Shown here piece by piece: positions 1 through 5,526 of a stretch of 18,703 nucleotides of DNA; the first letter of the stretch is position 1; every line of letters begins with the position of its first letter. Both the position numbers and the translations under genes were made by a program. Under the pieces are notes generated by a model. It was not told the DNA's origin. It saw only the letters and a program-made list of their open reading frames with translations, and searched no databases. Origin of the DNA: Bacillota bacterium. Its GTDB lineage: Bacteria; Bacillota; Clostridia; Peptostreptococcales; Anaerovoracaceae. Location: NCBI GenBank assembly GCA_017534025.1, contig JAFWDF010000099.1, positions 1-18,703 of the forward strand, given 5' to 3'.

Positions 1-36
1 CGTTCATCCTGAGCCAGGATCAAACTCTTTGATAAA
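1..36 (-). rRNA. rrs: 16S ribosomal RNA, 5' end only (partial)
   Basis: On the minus strand the first bases read AGAGTTTGATCCTGGCTCAG, the near-universal 5' motif of bacterial 16S rRNA (the classical 27F primer site), followed by GATGAACG. The mature 5' end is placed near 36 by comparison with the TTTATC..AGAGTTTGATC start of Bacillota 16S genes; it may be off by a few bases. The gene runs off the left edge of the window, so only about 36 nt are present. It is transcribed leftwards from the promoter at 313-341. Confidence 0.95.
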
Positions 37-306
37 TGGTATATTACCTGCCTGTTTCCGGAACATCCGGACTTTTGACCCGGTATTTACCGGATTGGCT
101 TGTGGCCGTTCCGTCATTCCGAATCAGACAGGAAAATATCTTGACTCATTCCAAACGCGTTGCGCTTGAATTACTTTGTATTTGAGAATTGTACGTGTTC
201 CCTCACAATCACGATTTGACTTGATTGTGATGACATTTTGTACATTTACAAAATCTCTGTACTATGCTGTTTTCAAAGTGCTTTGCCGCCGCTTGCCGCG
301 GTCAGC
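37..306 (-). other. rRNA operon leader with boxA and hairpin
   Basis: This is the transcribed leader between the predicted rRNA start site (about 305) and 16S. Minus-strand AGCACTTTGAAAACA at 268-282 matches the Bacillota boxA type (TGYTCTTTGAAAACT), the NusB/S10 loading site for rRNA antitermination. Further downstream an 8-bp perfect inverted repeat (204-211 with 222-229, CACAATCA/TGATTGTG, 10-nt loop) forms a hairpin that could be a processing or antitermination structure. I see no gene here: the short plus-strand reading frame over 176-388 overlaps the promoter and has no ribosome-binding site. boxA identity is by motif; the role of the hairpin is inference. Confidence 0.7.
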
Positions 307-312
307 TTGTAT

Positions 313-375
313 ATATTACCACCGGCTTTTGCACTCGTCAACACCTTTTTTGAAATTTTTTCACTTTTTTAGAAT
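313..375 (-). promoter_or_regulatory. rRNA operon promoter with A-rich upstream element
   Basis: Read on the minus strand there is a -35 box TTGACG (336-341), an exact 17-nt spacer and a -10 box TAATAT (313-318), about 270 nt before 16S. Immediately upstream, 342-375 is dominated by A-tracts on the minus strand (AAAAAAG, GAAAAAATTTC, AAAAAAG), as expected of an UP element bound by the alpha subunit at rRNA promoters. The predicted start is near 304-306. Only one promoter was found; a second, further upstream, cannot be excluded. Confidence 0.7.
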
Positions 376-379
376 TGAC

Positions 380-565
380 GGTGATTAAGGCCTTTTGAAT
401 GCCCATCGCAAGGAGTTGTGCAGGTACGGATGAGCACTTACAGGAAGCCGGTCTTTCAGGCGACCGTCGGTAAGTGTGCGTCATGAAAGAGGTTCACTGC
501 CGATCTCATCGGTAGCTTACTTCATTTACAAGGTACATTTACCGACCGGCAGGTTTTGTTTTTCT
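380..565. other. Intergenic spacer rich in inverted repeats, function unknown
   Basis: No convincing gene is present between the rRNA upstream element and the folT promoter. The stretch contains CACTTAC/GTAAGTG (435-441 with 470-476), nested CGGTC/GACCG (449-453 with 462-466), and CTGCCGAT/ATCGGTAG (497-504 with 508-515, one G-U). The 12 bases TTACCGACCGGC at 539-550 can alternatively pair with both GCCGGT (447-452) and CGGTAA (468-473). A T-rich tract follows on the plus strand from 554. This could be a small RNA or attenuator read on the plus strand, but no good promoter for it was found. An 18-codon frame at 430-486 has a purine-rich AAGGAG too far upstream (14 nt) to be persuasive. Confidence 0.35.
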
Positions 566-591
566 TTTCTGTTCCCGTATCCTCTTTTCTA

Positions 592-600
592 TGCTATAAT
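592..600 (+). promoter_or_regulatory. Extended -10 promoter for the riboswitch-folT transcript
   Basis: TGCTATAAT at 592-600 is a perfect -10 hexamer (TATAAT, 595-600) preceded by a TGn extended -10 element. The -35 region at 17-nt spacing (TTCCCG, 572-577) is poor, which the extended -10 can compensate for. The implied start, about 607, coincides with the first base of the riboswitch P1 helix at 608, which supports the call. Confidence 0.75.
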
Positions 601-607
601 TCCGTCT

Positions 608-761
608 GTAGAGTAAATGTCACGCGTTGGCCTTTGGCCTGTAGTGCGTCAGTACGGGATGTTGACTGACGACGAAAAGCAGATCCAAGGTAATCCGTGC
701 ACGGCAGCTGCCGTGCACCGCATCACCGGATCCGCTTACGATGTGCCATTGCATCCGCTGC
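608..761 (+). ncRNA. Tetrahydrofolate (THF) riboswitch with enlarged arms
   Basis: The conserved THF-riboswitch landmarks occur in order. There is P1 (GUAG 608-611 with CUGC 758-761) flanked by AGUA (612-615), and P2 (AAUG 616-619 and CAC 621-623 with CAUU 747-750 and GUG 743-745). Then come CGUU/GACG (625-628 with 671-674), a hairpin GUCAGU/ACUGAC (648-653 with 665-670) whose loop holds GGGAUG, and the 3' GCAUCCGCU block. GGAUG (657-661) can pair with CAUCC (752-756), the known long-range pseudoknot. Family knowledge: this class senses reduced folates and commonly controls folT. Unusual here are a tiny GGCC-UUU-GGCC hairpin (629-639) and a long extra arm (677-737) holding a 22-nt perfect palindrome (697-718). 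A terminator follows at 796-824. Confidence 0.9.
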
Positions 762-795
762 TGCATAAAAGTGCAAGATATGGTCGTCAAACCGC

Positions 796-824
796 AGCCG
801 GAGCCTATGGTCTCCGGCTTTTTT
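796..824 (+). terminator. Riboswitch-controlled intrinsic terminator
   Basis: AGCCGGAG (796-803) and CTCCGGCT (812-819) form an 8-bp perfect stem with an 8-nt loop, followed by six T residues (819-824). It lies 35 nt after the THF riboswitch and 95 nt before folT. GCAGC at 794-798, which overlaps the 5' arm, is exactly complementary to GCUGC at 757-761 in the riboswitch P1 3' strand. That gives a plausible antiterminator that forms when folate is absent and P1 is open. The pairing is visible; the mechanism is inferred. Confidence 0.85.
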
Positions 825-918
825 CAAGTCTGATGATTCTCTCTTTACCTTATGTGCGGCGTTGACCGACGGTCCTTCCGGAACGGTCCATTGTCTGAAT
901 ACAGAAAGGAATACCATT

Positions 919-1440
919 ATGAGAGAAAACACCAACCGGCACCTTACCATACTTGCCTGTTCCGCGCTGCTGATCGCGCTGGACATTATCCTTACCAGAT
1001 TTCTGGCCATTAACACGCAATTCCTGAGGATCAGTCTGGGAATGATCCCGGTTGCCGTCGCAGGCATGGCATTCGGTCCGCTGTGGGGCGGCCTGGTAGG
1101 AGCCATCGGCGATGTTCTGGGCATGCTGATCTTTCCTTCCGGCGCCTATTTCCCGGGATTCACCCTGACGGCCGCGCTTACCGGCATCGTCTACGCGCTG
1201 TTTGTATATAAAAAAGAAGCGAAAGTGATTTCCATCGCTCTCGCTTCAGTAATCGTGTGCATCGGGCTGAATCTGCTGCTGGATACACTTTGGCTTAATA
1301 TAATGTACGGTTCCGGATTTCTCGCGATCCTGCCTGCCCGGGCCGTCAAATGCATTATTAATATTCCTATCTATACAATTATCCTGCATCTGCTGTGGAC
1401 AAAAGTGCTGACCAGAATTCCGGGATTCCGTGATCTGTAG
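919..1440 (+). CDS. folT: ECF transporter S component, folate type (FolT)
   Basis: The 173-residue protein is nearly all hydrophobic, with about six membrane spans, as expected for the substrate-binding S component of an energy-coupling-factor vitamin importer. The segment ISLGMIPVAVAGMAFGP, then GDVLGMLIFPSGAYFPGF and a late ARAVK motif resemble the FolT/folate family. It would work with the shared EcfA-A'-T module encoded elsewhere to import folates. The start ATG at 919 is chosen because AGAAAGGA (903-910) sits 8 nt upstream; an in-frame start at 862 would add 19 poorly conserved residues and no better binding site. The THF riboswitch and terminator directly upstream make folate the best-supported substrate. 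It is the only plus-strand gene and ends 9 nt from the convergent rqcP stop; no terminator is visible between them. Confidence 0.9.
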   Translation: MRENTNRHLTILACSALLIALDIILTRFLAINTQFLRISLGMIPVAVAGMAFGPLWGGLVGAIGDVLGMLIFPSGAYFPGFTLTAALTGIVYALFVYKKEAKVISIALASVIVCIGLNLLLDTLWLNIMYGSGFLAILPARAVKCIINIPIYTIILHLLWTKVLTRIPGFRDL

Positions 1441-1449
1441 TACACCGGA

Positions 1450-1692
1450 TCAATCCGCGATTTCATACATCGTCGCGGCCATTTCCTTCGTGACATGTTC
1501 CGGTGTGGACAGAACCCGCACTGTAATTTCTCCGTTCCCGAACACAATATGAATGATATCGCCGGGCGCCACTTCCGTGCCCGGCTTTGCTGTTTTTCCG
1601 TTCACTGTAACCCTTCCCTGCTCGCAGGCATCCTTGGCCAGGGTTCTCCGTTTAATGATTCTCGAATTCTTCAGATATTTGTCAATTCTCAT
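1450..1692 (-). CDS. rqcP: RqcP (YabO), S4-domain ribosome quality control protein
   Basis: The 80-residue protein starts MRIDKYLKNSRIIKRRTLAK and continues QGRVTVNGKTAKPG, then VAPGDIIHI, the hallmark S4 RNA-binding fold, and closely resembles Bacillus RqcP/YabO in length and order. RqcP works with RqcH on stalled 50S subunits, helping add C-terminal alanine tails to nascent chains. The ATG at 1692 is chosen by homology; GGAGG lies about 12 nt upstream, slightly far. The frame stays open for 59 more codons upstream, but that part crosses the hup terminator and a run of 21-bp repeats and does not look like S4 protein. Placement after hup is typical of Clostridia. I see no clear promoter of its own, so expression may come from hup read-through. 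Confidence 0.9.
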   Translation of the reverse strand: MRIDKYLKNSRIIKRRTLAKDACEQGRVTVNGKTAKPGTEVAPGDIIHIVFGNGEITVRVLSTPEHVTKEMAATMYEIAD

Positions 1693-1740
1693 TCCGCATT
1701 GCAGCCTCCACCCGCAATATTCATTTCTGATCTTCTGATC

Positions 1741-1815
1741 TGCGCCTTCCGCGGTACATTCGTGCCCTTCCGCAATCATTAATGCGCCTTCTGCAATAAT
1801 ACAGGTGCGCTCCGC
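1741..1815 (-). repeat. Four degenerate repeats at exact 21-bp spacing
   Basis: On the minus strand the core GCGGAAGGCGCA recurs in variant form at 1815-1804 (GCGGAGCGCACC), 1794-1783 (GCAGAAGGCGCA), 1773-1762 (GCGGAAGGGCAC) and 1752-1741 (GCGGAAGGCGCA). Each copy starts exactly 21 bp from the last. They lie between the hup terminator and rqcP. The period is a multiple of three, so in the frame open into rqcP they read as a heptad series (IAEGALM, IAEGHEC, TAEGADQ). An adjoining AGATCAGA tandem pair occurs at 1727-1742. Whether they act as DNA, RNA or peptide is unknown. Confidence 0.6.
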
Positions 1816-1831
1816 GCCCCCGCACCAAATG

Positions 1832-1860
1832 AAAAAAGACTGCCTCTGCAAAAGAGGCAG
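1832..1860 (-). terminator. Intrinsic terminator of hup
   Basis: On the minus strand CTGCCTCT and AGAGGCAG (1853-1860 with 1840-1847) form a perfect 8-bp stem with a 5-nt loop, followed by the T-rich tail TCTTTTTTC. It begins 38 nt after the hup stop codon, which is standard spacing. Transcripts reading on into rqcP must escape it. Confidence 0.9.
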
Positions 1861-1898
1861 CCCGCGCATCTATAACTCAGAAGTACGTATGCTCAGAA

Positions 1899-2177
1899 TT
1901 ATTTGTTGACGGCTTCCTTCAGTGCCTTACCGGCCTTGAATACAGGAGCTGTCGACGCAGCGATTTCGATAGTTTCATCCGGCTTTCTAGGGTTTCTGCC
2001 CTGTCTTGCTTTTCTTTCCTTAGTTTCGAAAGTACCGAATCCGATCAGCTGAACCTTTTCCCCTTCAACGAGCGCGTCCTGGATGCTGCTGATAAGCGCG
2101 TTTACCGCAAGCTCAGAGTCTCTCTTGGTAAATCCTGTTTTTTCTGCAACCTTTGCAATCAGATCTGATTTGTTCAC
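1899..2177 (-). CDS. hup: HU family DNA-binding protein
   Basis: This is the 92-residue histone-like protein HU, a dimeric nucleoid protein that bends DNA without strong sequence preference. VNKSDLIAKVAEKTG opens the helical dimerisation domain. GFGTFETKERKARQGRNP is the beta-ribbon DNA-binding signature, including the proline that intercalates at DNA kinks, and FKAGKALKEAVNK is the usual C-terminus. The tip of the arm reads RNPRKPDETIEI and is one residue longer than the common RNPQTGEEIEI form. The start is the GTG at 2177, because GGAGG lies 7 nt upstream and it yields the canonical HU N-terminus; an ATG at 2201 would precede the ribosome-binding site. It has its own promoter (2255-2283) and terminator (1832-1860), so it is probably a single-gene, highly expressed unit. 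Confidence 0.96.
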   Translation of the reverse strand: MNKSDLIAKVAEKTGFTKRDSELAVNALISSIQDALVEGEKVQLIGFGTFETKERKARQGRNPRKPDETIEIAASTAPVFKAGKALKEAVNK

Positions 2178-2254
2178 TGGATGTCCTCCTTTTGAAAACA
2201 ATAAATTATTTCATACTATAAAAGAACGTGCTAATTTCTTCAGAGTACAAACTG

Positions 2255-2283
2255 ATTCTTGCACGAATTTATACTTTTGTCAA
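2255..2283 (-). promoter_or_regulatory. hup promoter
   Basis: On the minus strand there is a perfect -35 box TTGACA (2278-2283), a 17-nt spacer ending in TGC, and a -10 box AAGAAT (2255-2260). The TG one base before the -10 makes it an extended -10. The predicted start is near 2248, giving a leader of about 70 nt to the GTG start of hup. The remaining spacer back to the flippase gene (2284-2344) is AT-rich and shows no gene. Confidence 0.7.
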
Positions 2284-2346
2284 TACGGAAACATTAAGAA
2301 ATGTCTTTATTCCAACATTCATCAAGTTTTTTCGAGACCGCAGGGC

Positions 2347-2381
2347 AAAAAATACATTAACAGTTTCTTAAAATTGTTAAT
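2347..2381 (-). terminator. Weak, AT-rich terminator after the flippase gene
   Basis: Just after the stop codon at 2386 the minus strand carries ATTAACA and TGTTAAT (2375-2381 with 2356-2362) separated by 12 nt, then GTATTTTTT. The stem is short and AT-only, so termination may be inefficient. It is nevertheless the only candidate end signal for the long minus-strand gene chain before the hup promoter. Confidence 0.4.
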
Positions 2382-2385
2382 AATT

Positions 2386-3999
2386 TCACAGTTTTTTTCC
2401 TATCCCGGGGATCTTTTCCAGAAGCCGGACAAGCTTTCCTGCCTTCGGGACTTCCCGCAGTTCATCCATGGTAATGGCTTTGAGTGCAAAGAGCAGAAAT
2501 GCGTAAACGCACACGCCGATTCCCACGGAAATCAGAGTGGCCAGAACATTGCCGCACAGCCCGCCCAGCAGACGGTAGGCAGCGAACACGGCCAGTCCCA
2601 TCACCCCGGCAGACAGGGCAGGACGGACGAATGTCAGTGACAGATCAAATGTCACGTCGGCATATCTGCGAATTGCCCGGTAATTGAGCACCGTCGCTAC
2701 GATATACGCGCAGACAGTCCCCGCCGCAGCTCCGCGGACATTAATAAACGGAACCGCCGTCAGTACAAATGTGATAATGACTTTGAACACTGCGCCGACC
2801 GCCAGATTGGCCACCGGCACCATCTGTCTGCCGATGCCCTGCAGCATGCCGGTAAGGGCCTGCACGGCAGACAGGAATACGACCCCCAGCGCCAGGACGG
2901 CCAGGCAGCCGGCTGCGCTGACTGCGCTCTCCTGCTGCAGCGGATACAGCATCATCATAATCGGCTTCGCGAGAACAAACAGCCCTGCCGCGCAAGGCAT
3001 GCCGATCAGCATGGCCATCCGCAGGCCCAGCTTGATATTCTTCTGCAGAAAAGCAGTATCCTTCACCTGGTAGGCCGCCGCTATGGCCGGTACGATGCTC
3101 AGGGCAATGCCCTGCGTCAGTTCCTGCGGGAAGTTTACAAAGGACGCCGCGAAGCCGGACAGCTGGCCGTACAGACTGTTCGCTTCCTCCGGCGTAAACC
3201 CTGCACTGGTCAGACGGCTGTTGACCAGCAGCAGATCAATATTGCTCATGACCGGCATAATCGCAGCGCCGATCGTGATAGGCACAGCGATGACAACCAG
3301 TTTTTTCATAACGGTTTTCCAGCTCTCCGAAGGCATATCCTCCGGTGTTGCCGCACAGTCCCCGTGAATGCCCTTCCTCCGGAGCATGAAGATAATCAAT
3401 ATGGAAGAGAGACCAAAAAGGCCGCCTGCCGTGGCGCCGAAGGACGCGCCCGCAGCAGCGAATTCCAGGCCGCGCGAAACGAGCAGAACCGCCAGCGTCA
3501 GACCCAGTGCAACCCGGAAGAGCTGCTCAAAGATCCGGGAGACCGCAGTGGGCATCATGTCCTGCTGCCCTTGAAAATATCCGCGGAATGCCGACATGAG
3601 CGGCACAATGATCAGCGCCGGAGCAATAGCACGGATAGCCGGCACCGCCTTCATCGAAGAAAACGACGCTATATACGGCGCGCCGACCAGAAGGAACAAA
3701 CTGGAAAGCACGCCGATCCCCGCCATGAGACCAAATGAAATTTTAAATACCCGGTAGGCTTCCCGATGATTGCCTTCCGCTGTCCGTTCGGAAACCAGGC
3801 GGGAAACCGCCGTCGGCAGTCCGCCGTTGGTCAGGGACAGAAGCAGAACATAAATCGGATATGCGGTCTGGTAATACCCCATCCCCGTATCCCCGATGAT
3901 ATTGCCCAGCGGGATGCGGAACATGGCGCCCAGCATCTTGACAACCACACCGGCGGCGCCGAGAATCACGGCGCCTTTCACAAACGTTTTTTTAGTCAT
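2386..3999 (-). CDS. SpoVB/MurJ-family polysaccharide flippase (MOP superfamily)
   Basis: The 537-residue protein has about 14 predicted membrane helices across its length. The opening (FVKGAVILGAAGVVVKMLG, then RIPLGNIIGDTGMGYYQ) is typical of the SpoVB branch of the MVF/polysaccharide-synthesis flippases. The central YFQGQQDMMPTAVSRI and the later GMLQGIGRQMVPV segments are the two repeated MOP-fold signatures. Such proteins move undecaprenyl-linked precursors, including lipid II or related glycans, across the membrane; which one cannot be told from sequence. It is the last gene of the chain, 21 nt after the amidohydrolase, and has no good Shine-Dalgarno site before its ATG, suggesting translational coupling. 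Location just before hup and rqcP is common in Clostridia. I leave out the symbol because SpoVB, MurJ and unnamed paralogues cannot be separated here. Confidence 0.88.
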   Translation of the reverse strand: MTKKTFVKGAVILGAAGVVVKMLGAMFRIPLGNIIGDTGMGYYQTAYPIYVLLLSLTNGGLPTAVSRLVSERTAEGNHREAYRVFKISFGLMAGIGVLSSLFLLVGAPYIASFSSMKAVPAIRAIAPALIIVPLMSAFRGYFQGQQDMMPTAVSRIFEQLFRVALGLTLAVLLVSRGLEFAAAGASFGATAGGLFGLSSILIIFMLRRKGIHGDCAATPEDMPSESWKTVMKKLVVIAVPITIGAAIMPVMSNIDLLLVNSRLTSAGFTPEEANSLYGQLSGFAASFVNFPQELTQGIALSIVPAIAAAYQVKDTAFLQKNIKLGLRMAMLIGMPCAAGLFVLAKPIMMMLYPLQQESAVSAAGCLAVLALGVVFLSAVQALTGMLQGIGRQMVPVANLAVGAVFKVIITFVLTAVPFINVRGAAAGTVCAYIVATVLNYRAIRRYADVTFDLSLTFVRPALSAGVMGLAVFAAYRLLGGLCGNVLATLISVGIGVCVYAFLLFALKAITMDELREVPKAGKLVRLLEKIPGIGKKL

Positions 4000-4020
4000 A
4001 GTTTACCAGGCGGAGTCTGC

Positions 4021-5310
4021 TCAGAGCTGTGCCAGAATCTTTCTGCACGCCGCTTCCGTCTCCGCGATTGCTTTCTCAATATCTACTGTTAAGTACAAAC
4101 CATCCCGATACAGTACCCGGCCGTCGCACATGGTCAGCACCACATCGCTGCCGGATGCCGAATACACCACATTCGTCGCCAGATCGTGCACAGGCTTCAT
4201 ATGCGGCAGCGCCGTATCCAGTACGATCAGGTCCGCCTTGCCGCCTTCCTTCAGCACACCGCAGTCCGCACGTCCCTGCGCGAAAGCGCCCGCCTGCGTC
4301 GCCGCCCGGAGCGTCTCCGCCGGCGTAATCAGAGTCGGGTCATGCTGCTGGCCCTTGTTGACCAGCGCAAAAAACTTCATTTCCTCTATGAAATTCAGGC
4401 TGTTGTTGCTGGCTACACTGTCCGTGCCGATGGCTACATTCACACCTCTGGAAAGCAGCTTCGGCACATTGCACACGCCGCTGGCCAGCTTCAGATTGCT
4501 GACCGGACAGCTGGCCACCGTGACGCCGCGCTCCGCCAGAATATCTATATCTTCGTCTTCCACCCACACACAGTGCGCCGCGGTTGTCCGGGTACCGAAT
4601 ACGCCCAGATCATCCAGATAGCGGACCGGCGTCCTGCCTTCATGGCGCATCTTGCATTCTTCGTGCTCACTCTGCGTTTCAGAAATGTGAATGTGCATAT
4701 TAATGCCGTACTCGGCCGCGTACTCCGCCACTTCCCACACGCTCACCGGTGTATTGGTATACTCGGCATGAATACTGGCATCGATCAGTATCCGCCCGTC
4801 CGCGGCTCCGTGATAATTTCTGACCAGCTCCACGGCTTCCTTATAGCTGTCATTCTCTTTGACCGAGCCCTCCGCAAAGCTGGTAATGCTGCGGGAAATA
4901 TTCGCCTTGGCGCCGCTTGCTTCCACGGCACGGGCCATATCCTCGCAAAAGTAATACATATCGCTGGTGGAAACGATGCCGAAGCGGGCCGATTCCGCCA
5001 TGGCCAGCAGCGTGGAATAATAAACCGCCTCACCGGTCAGCTTATCTTCAAACGGAAAAATCCTGGTATTCAGCCAGTCTGAAAGAGCCAGATTTTCGCC
5101 ATAGCCCCGCATCATCATCATCGGGCTGTGAGCATGCGCATTATAGAACGCCGTCATCAGAAGGCGGCCGGTACCGTCGTACTCTTCGCCGAAATCTTCT
5201 TCCGGCATACGGTTTCCGATATAGGCAATCCGGTCCCCTTTTACCCCGACATACATGTTTTCGCGGGTCTGAAACTGTTCATCCAGAATGGTAATATTTT
5301 TAAAAAGCAT
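4021..5310 (-). CDS. Amidohydrolase, MtaD/SsnA-type (nucleoside deaminase-like)
   Basis: The 429-residue protein has the amidohydrolase-superfamily layout: small flanking beta domains (residues 1-50 and about 370-429) around a metal-binding TIM barrel. The expected residues are present: H59 and H61 in NAHAH, H208 and E211 in HIHISET, H246 in AAHCVW and D297 in GTDSVASNN. This spacing is that of the 5-methylthioadenosine/S-adenosylhomocysteine deaminase group, in which one Zn or Fe drives hydrolytic deamination. Close relatives include chlorohydrolases and guanine deaminases, so the substrate remains open. An excellent ribosome-binding site (GAGGAGG) lies 6-8 nt before the ATG. It follows the 59-residue membrane protein by 21 nt and precedes the flippase by 21 nt, so it is probably co-transcribed, though a functional link to those envelope genes is not apparent. 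Confidence 0.88.
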   Translation of the reverse strand: MLFKNITILDEQFQTRENMYVGVKGDRIAYIGNRMPEEDFGEEYDGTGRLLMTAFYNAHAHSPMMMMRGYGENLALSDWLNTRIFPFEDKLTGEAVYYSTLLAMAESARFGIVSTSDMYYFCEDMARAVEASGAKANISRSITSFAEGSVKENDSYKEAVELVRNYHGAADGRILIDASIHAEYTNTPVSVWEVAEYAAEYGINMHIHISETQSEHEECKMRHEGRTPVRYLDDLGVFGTRTTAAHCVWVEDEDIDILAERGVTVASCPVSNLKLASGVCNVPKLLSRGVNVAIGTDSVASNNSLNFIEEMKFFALVNKGQQHDPTLITPAETLRAATQAGAFAQGRADCGVLKEGGKADLIVLDTALPHMKPVHDLATNVVYSASGSDVVLTMCDGRVLYRDGLYLTVDIEKAIAETEAACRKILAQL

Positions 5311-5331
5311 ATACTTCCTCCTCTTTTGCCG

Positions 5332-5511
5332 TCAGGATAATGCGGACGCGCCCAAATACATAAGCAGCCCGGAAATCATGATCATTACCCCGATCAGCGG
5401 AAACAGAAGCATTCCCCAGCCCGGCAGTTTTTTTCTGCAGAGAATGGAAAAGAGAATCAGAATAATTCCCAGTGCGATCCCTATGACCGCCATAACGGTT
5501 ATTGGCTGCAT
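5332..5511 (-). CDS. Small two-helix membrane protein, 59 residues
   Basis: This frame is short enough to be missed by most length cut-offs. It reads MQPITVMAVIGIALGIILIL, then a short polar loop CRKKLPGWG, then a second hydrophobic stretch of about 20 residues ending MYLGASALS. Two membrane spans with a positive loop (R, K, K) predict a hairpin with both termini outside. It is well supported as a real gene: AAAGGAGG lies 7 nt before the ATG, the frame fits the 15-nt and 21-nt gaps to its neighbours, and without it there would be an unexplained 216-nt hole in an otherwise packed operon. I do not recognise the family. Position between the SLH glycosidase and the amidohydrolase gives no firm clue; an envelope or membrane-complex role is a guess. 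Confidence 0.8.
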   Translation of the reverse strand: MQPITVMAVIGIALGIILILFSILCRKKLPGWGMLLFPLIGVMIMISGLLMYLGASALS

Positions 5512-5526
5512 GCCGTGCCTCCTTTA

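Noticed and set aside
176..388. A 70-codon plus-strand frame before the folT region
   Set aside because: It covers the rRNA promoter and leader on the other strand and has no ribosome-binding site.
430..486. An 18-codon leader-peptide-like frame
   Set aside because: The purine-rich AAGGAG is 14 nt from the ATG, too far, and there is no run of regulatory codons.
617..865. An 82-codon plus-strand frame
   Set aside because: It coincides with the THF riboswitch and terminator, whose RNA structure explains the sequence.
1441..1457. CGGAT/ATCCG inverted repeat between folT and rqcP as a shared terminator
   Set aside because: The loop would be only 2 nt and no T-tract follows on either side.
1693..1869. 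A 59-codon N-terminal extension of RqcP
   Set aside because: It begins inside the hup terminator and lacks S4-family similarity; homologues start at the MRIDK position. Its periodic repeats are reported separately.
3896..5082. Plus-strand frames of 241 and 298 codons opposite the flippase start and the amidohydrolase
   Set aside because: Low-complexity compositions and no initiation signals; the minus-strand amidohydrolase has all its metal ligands.
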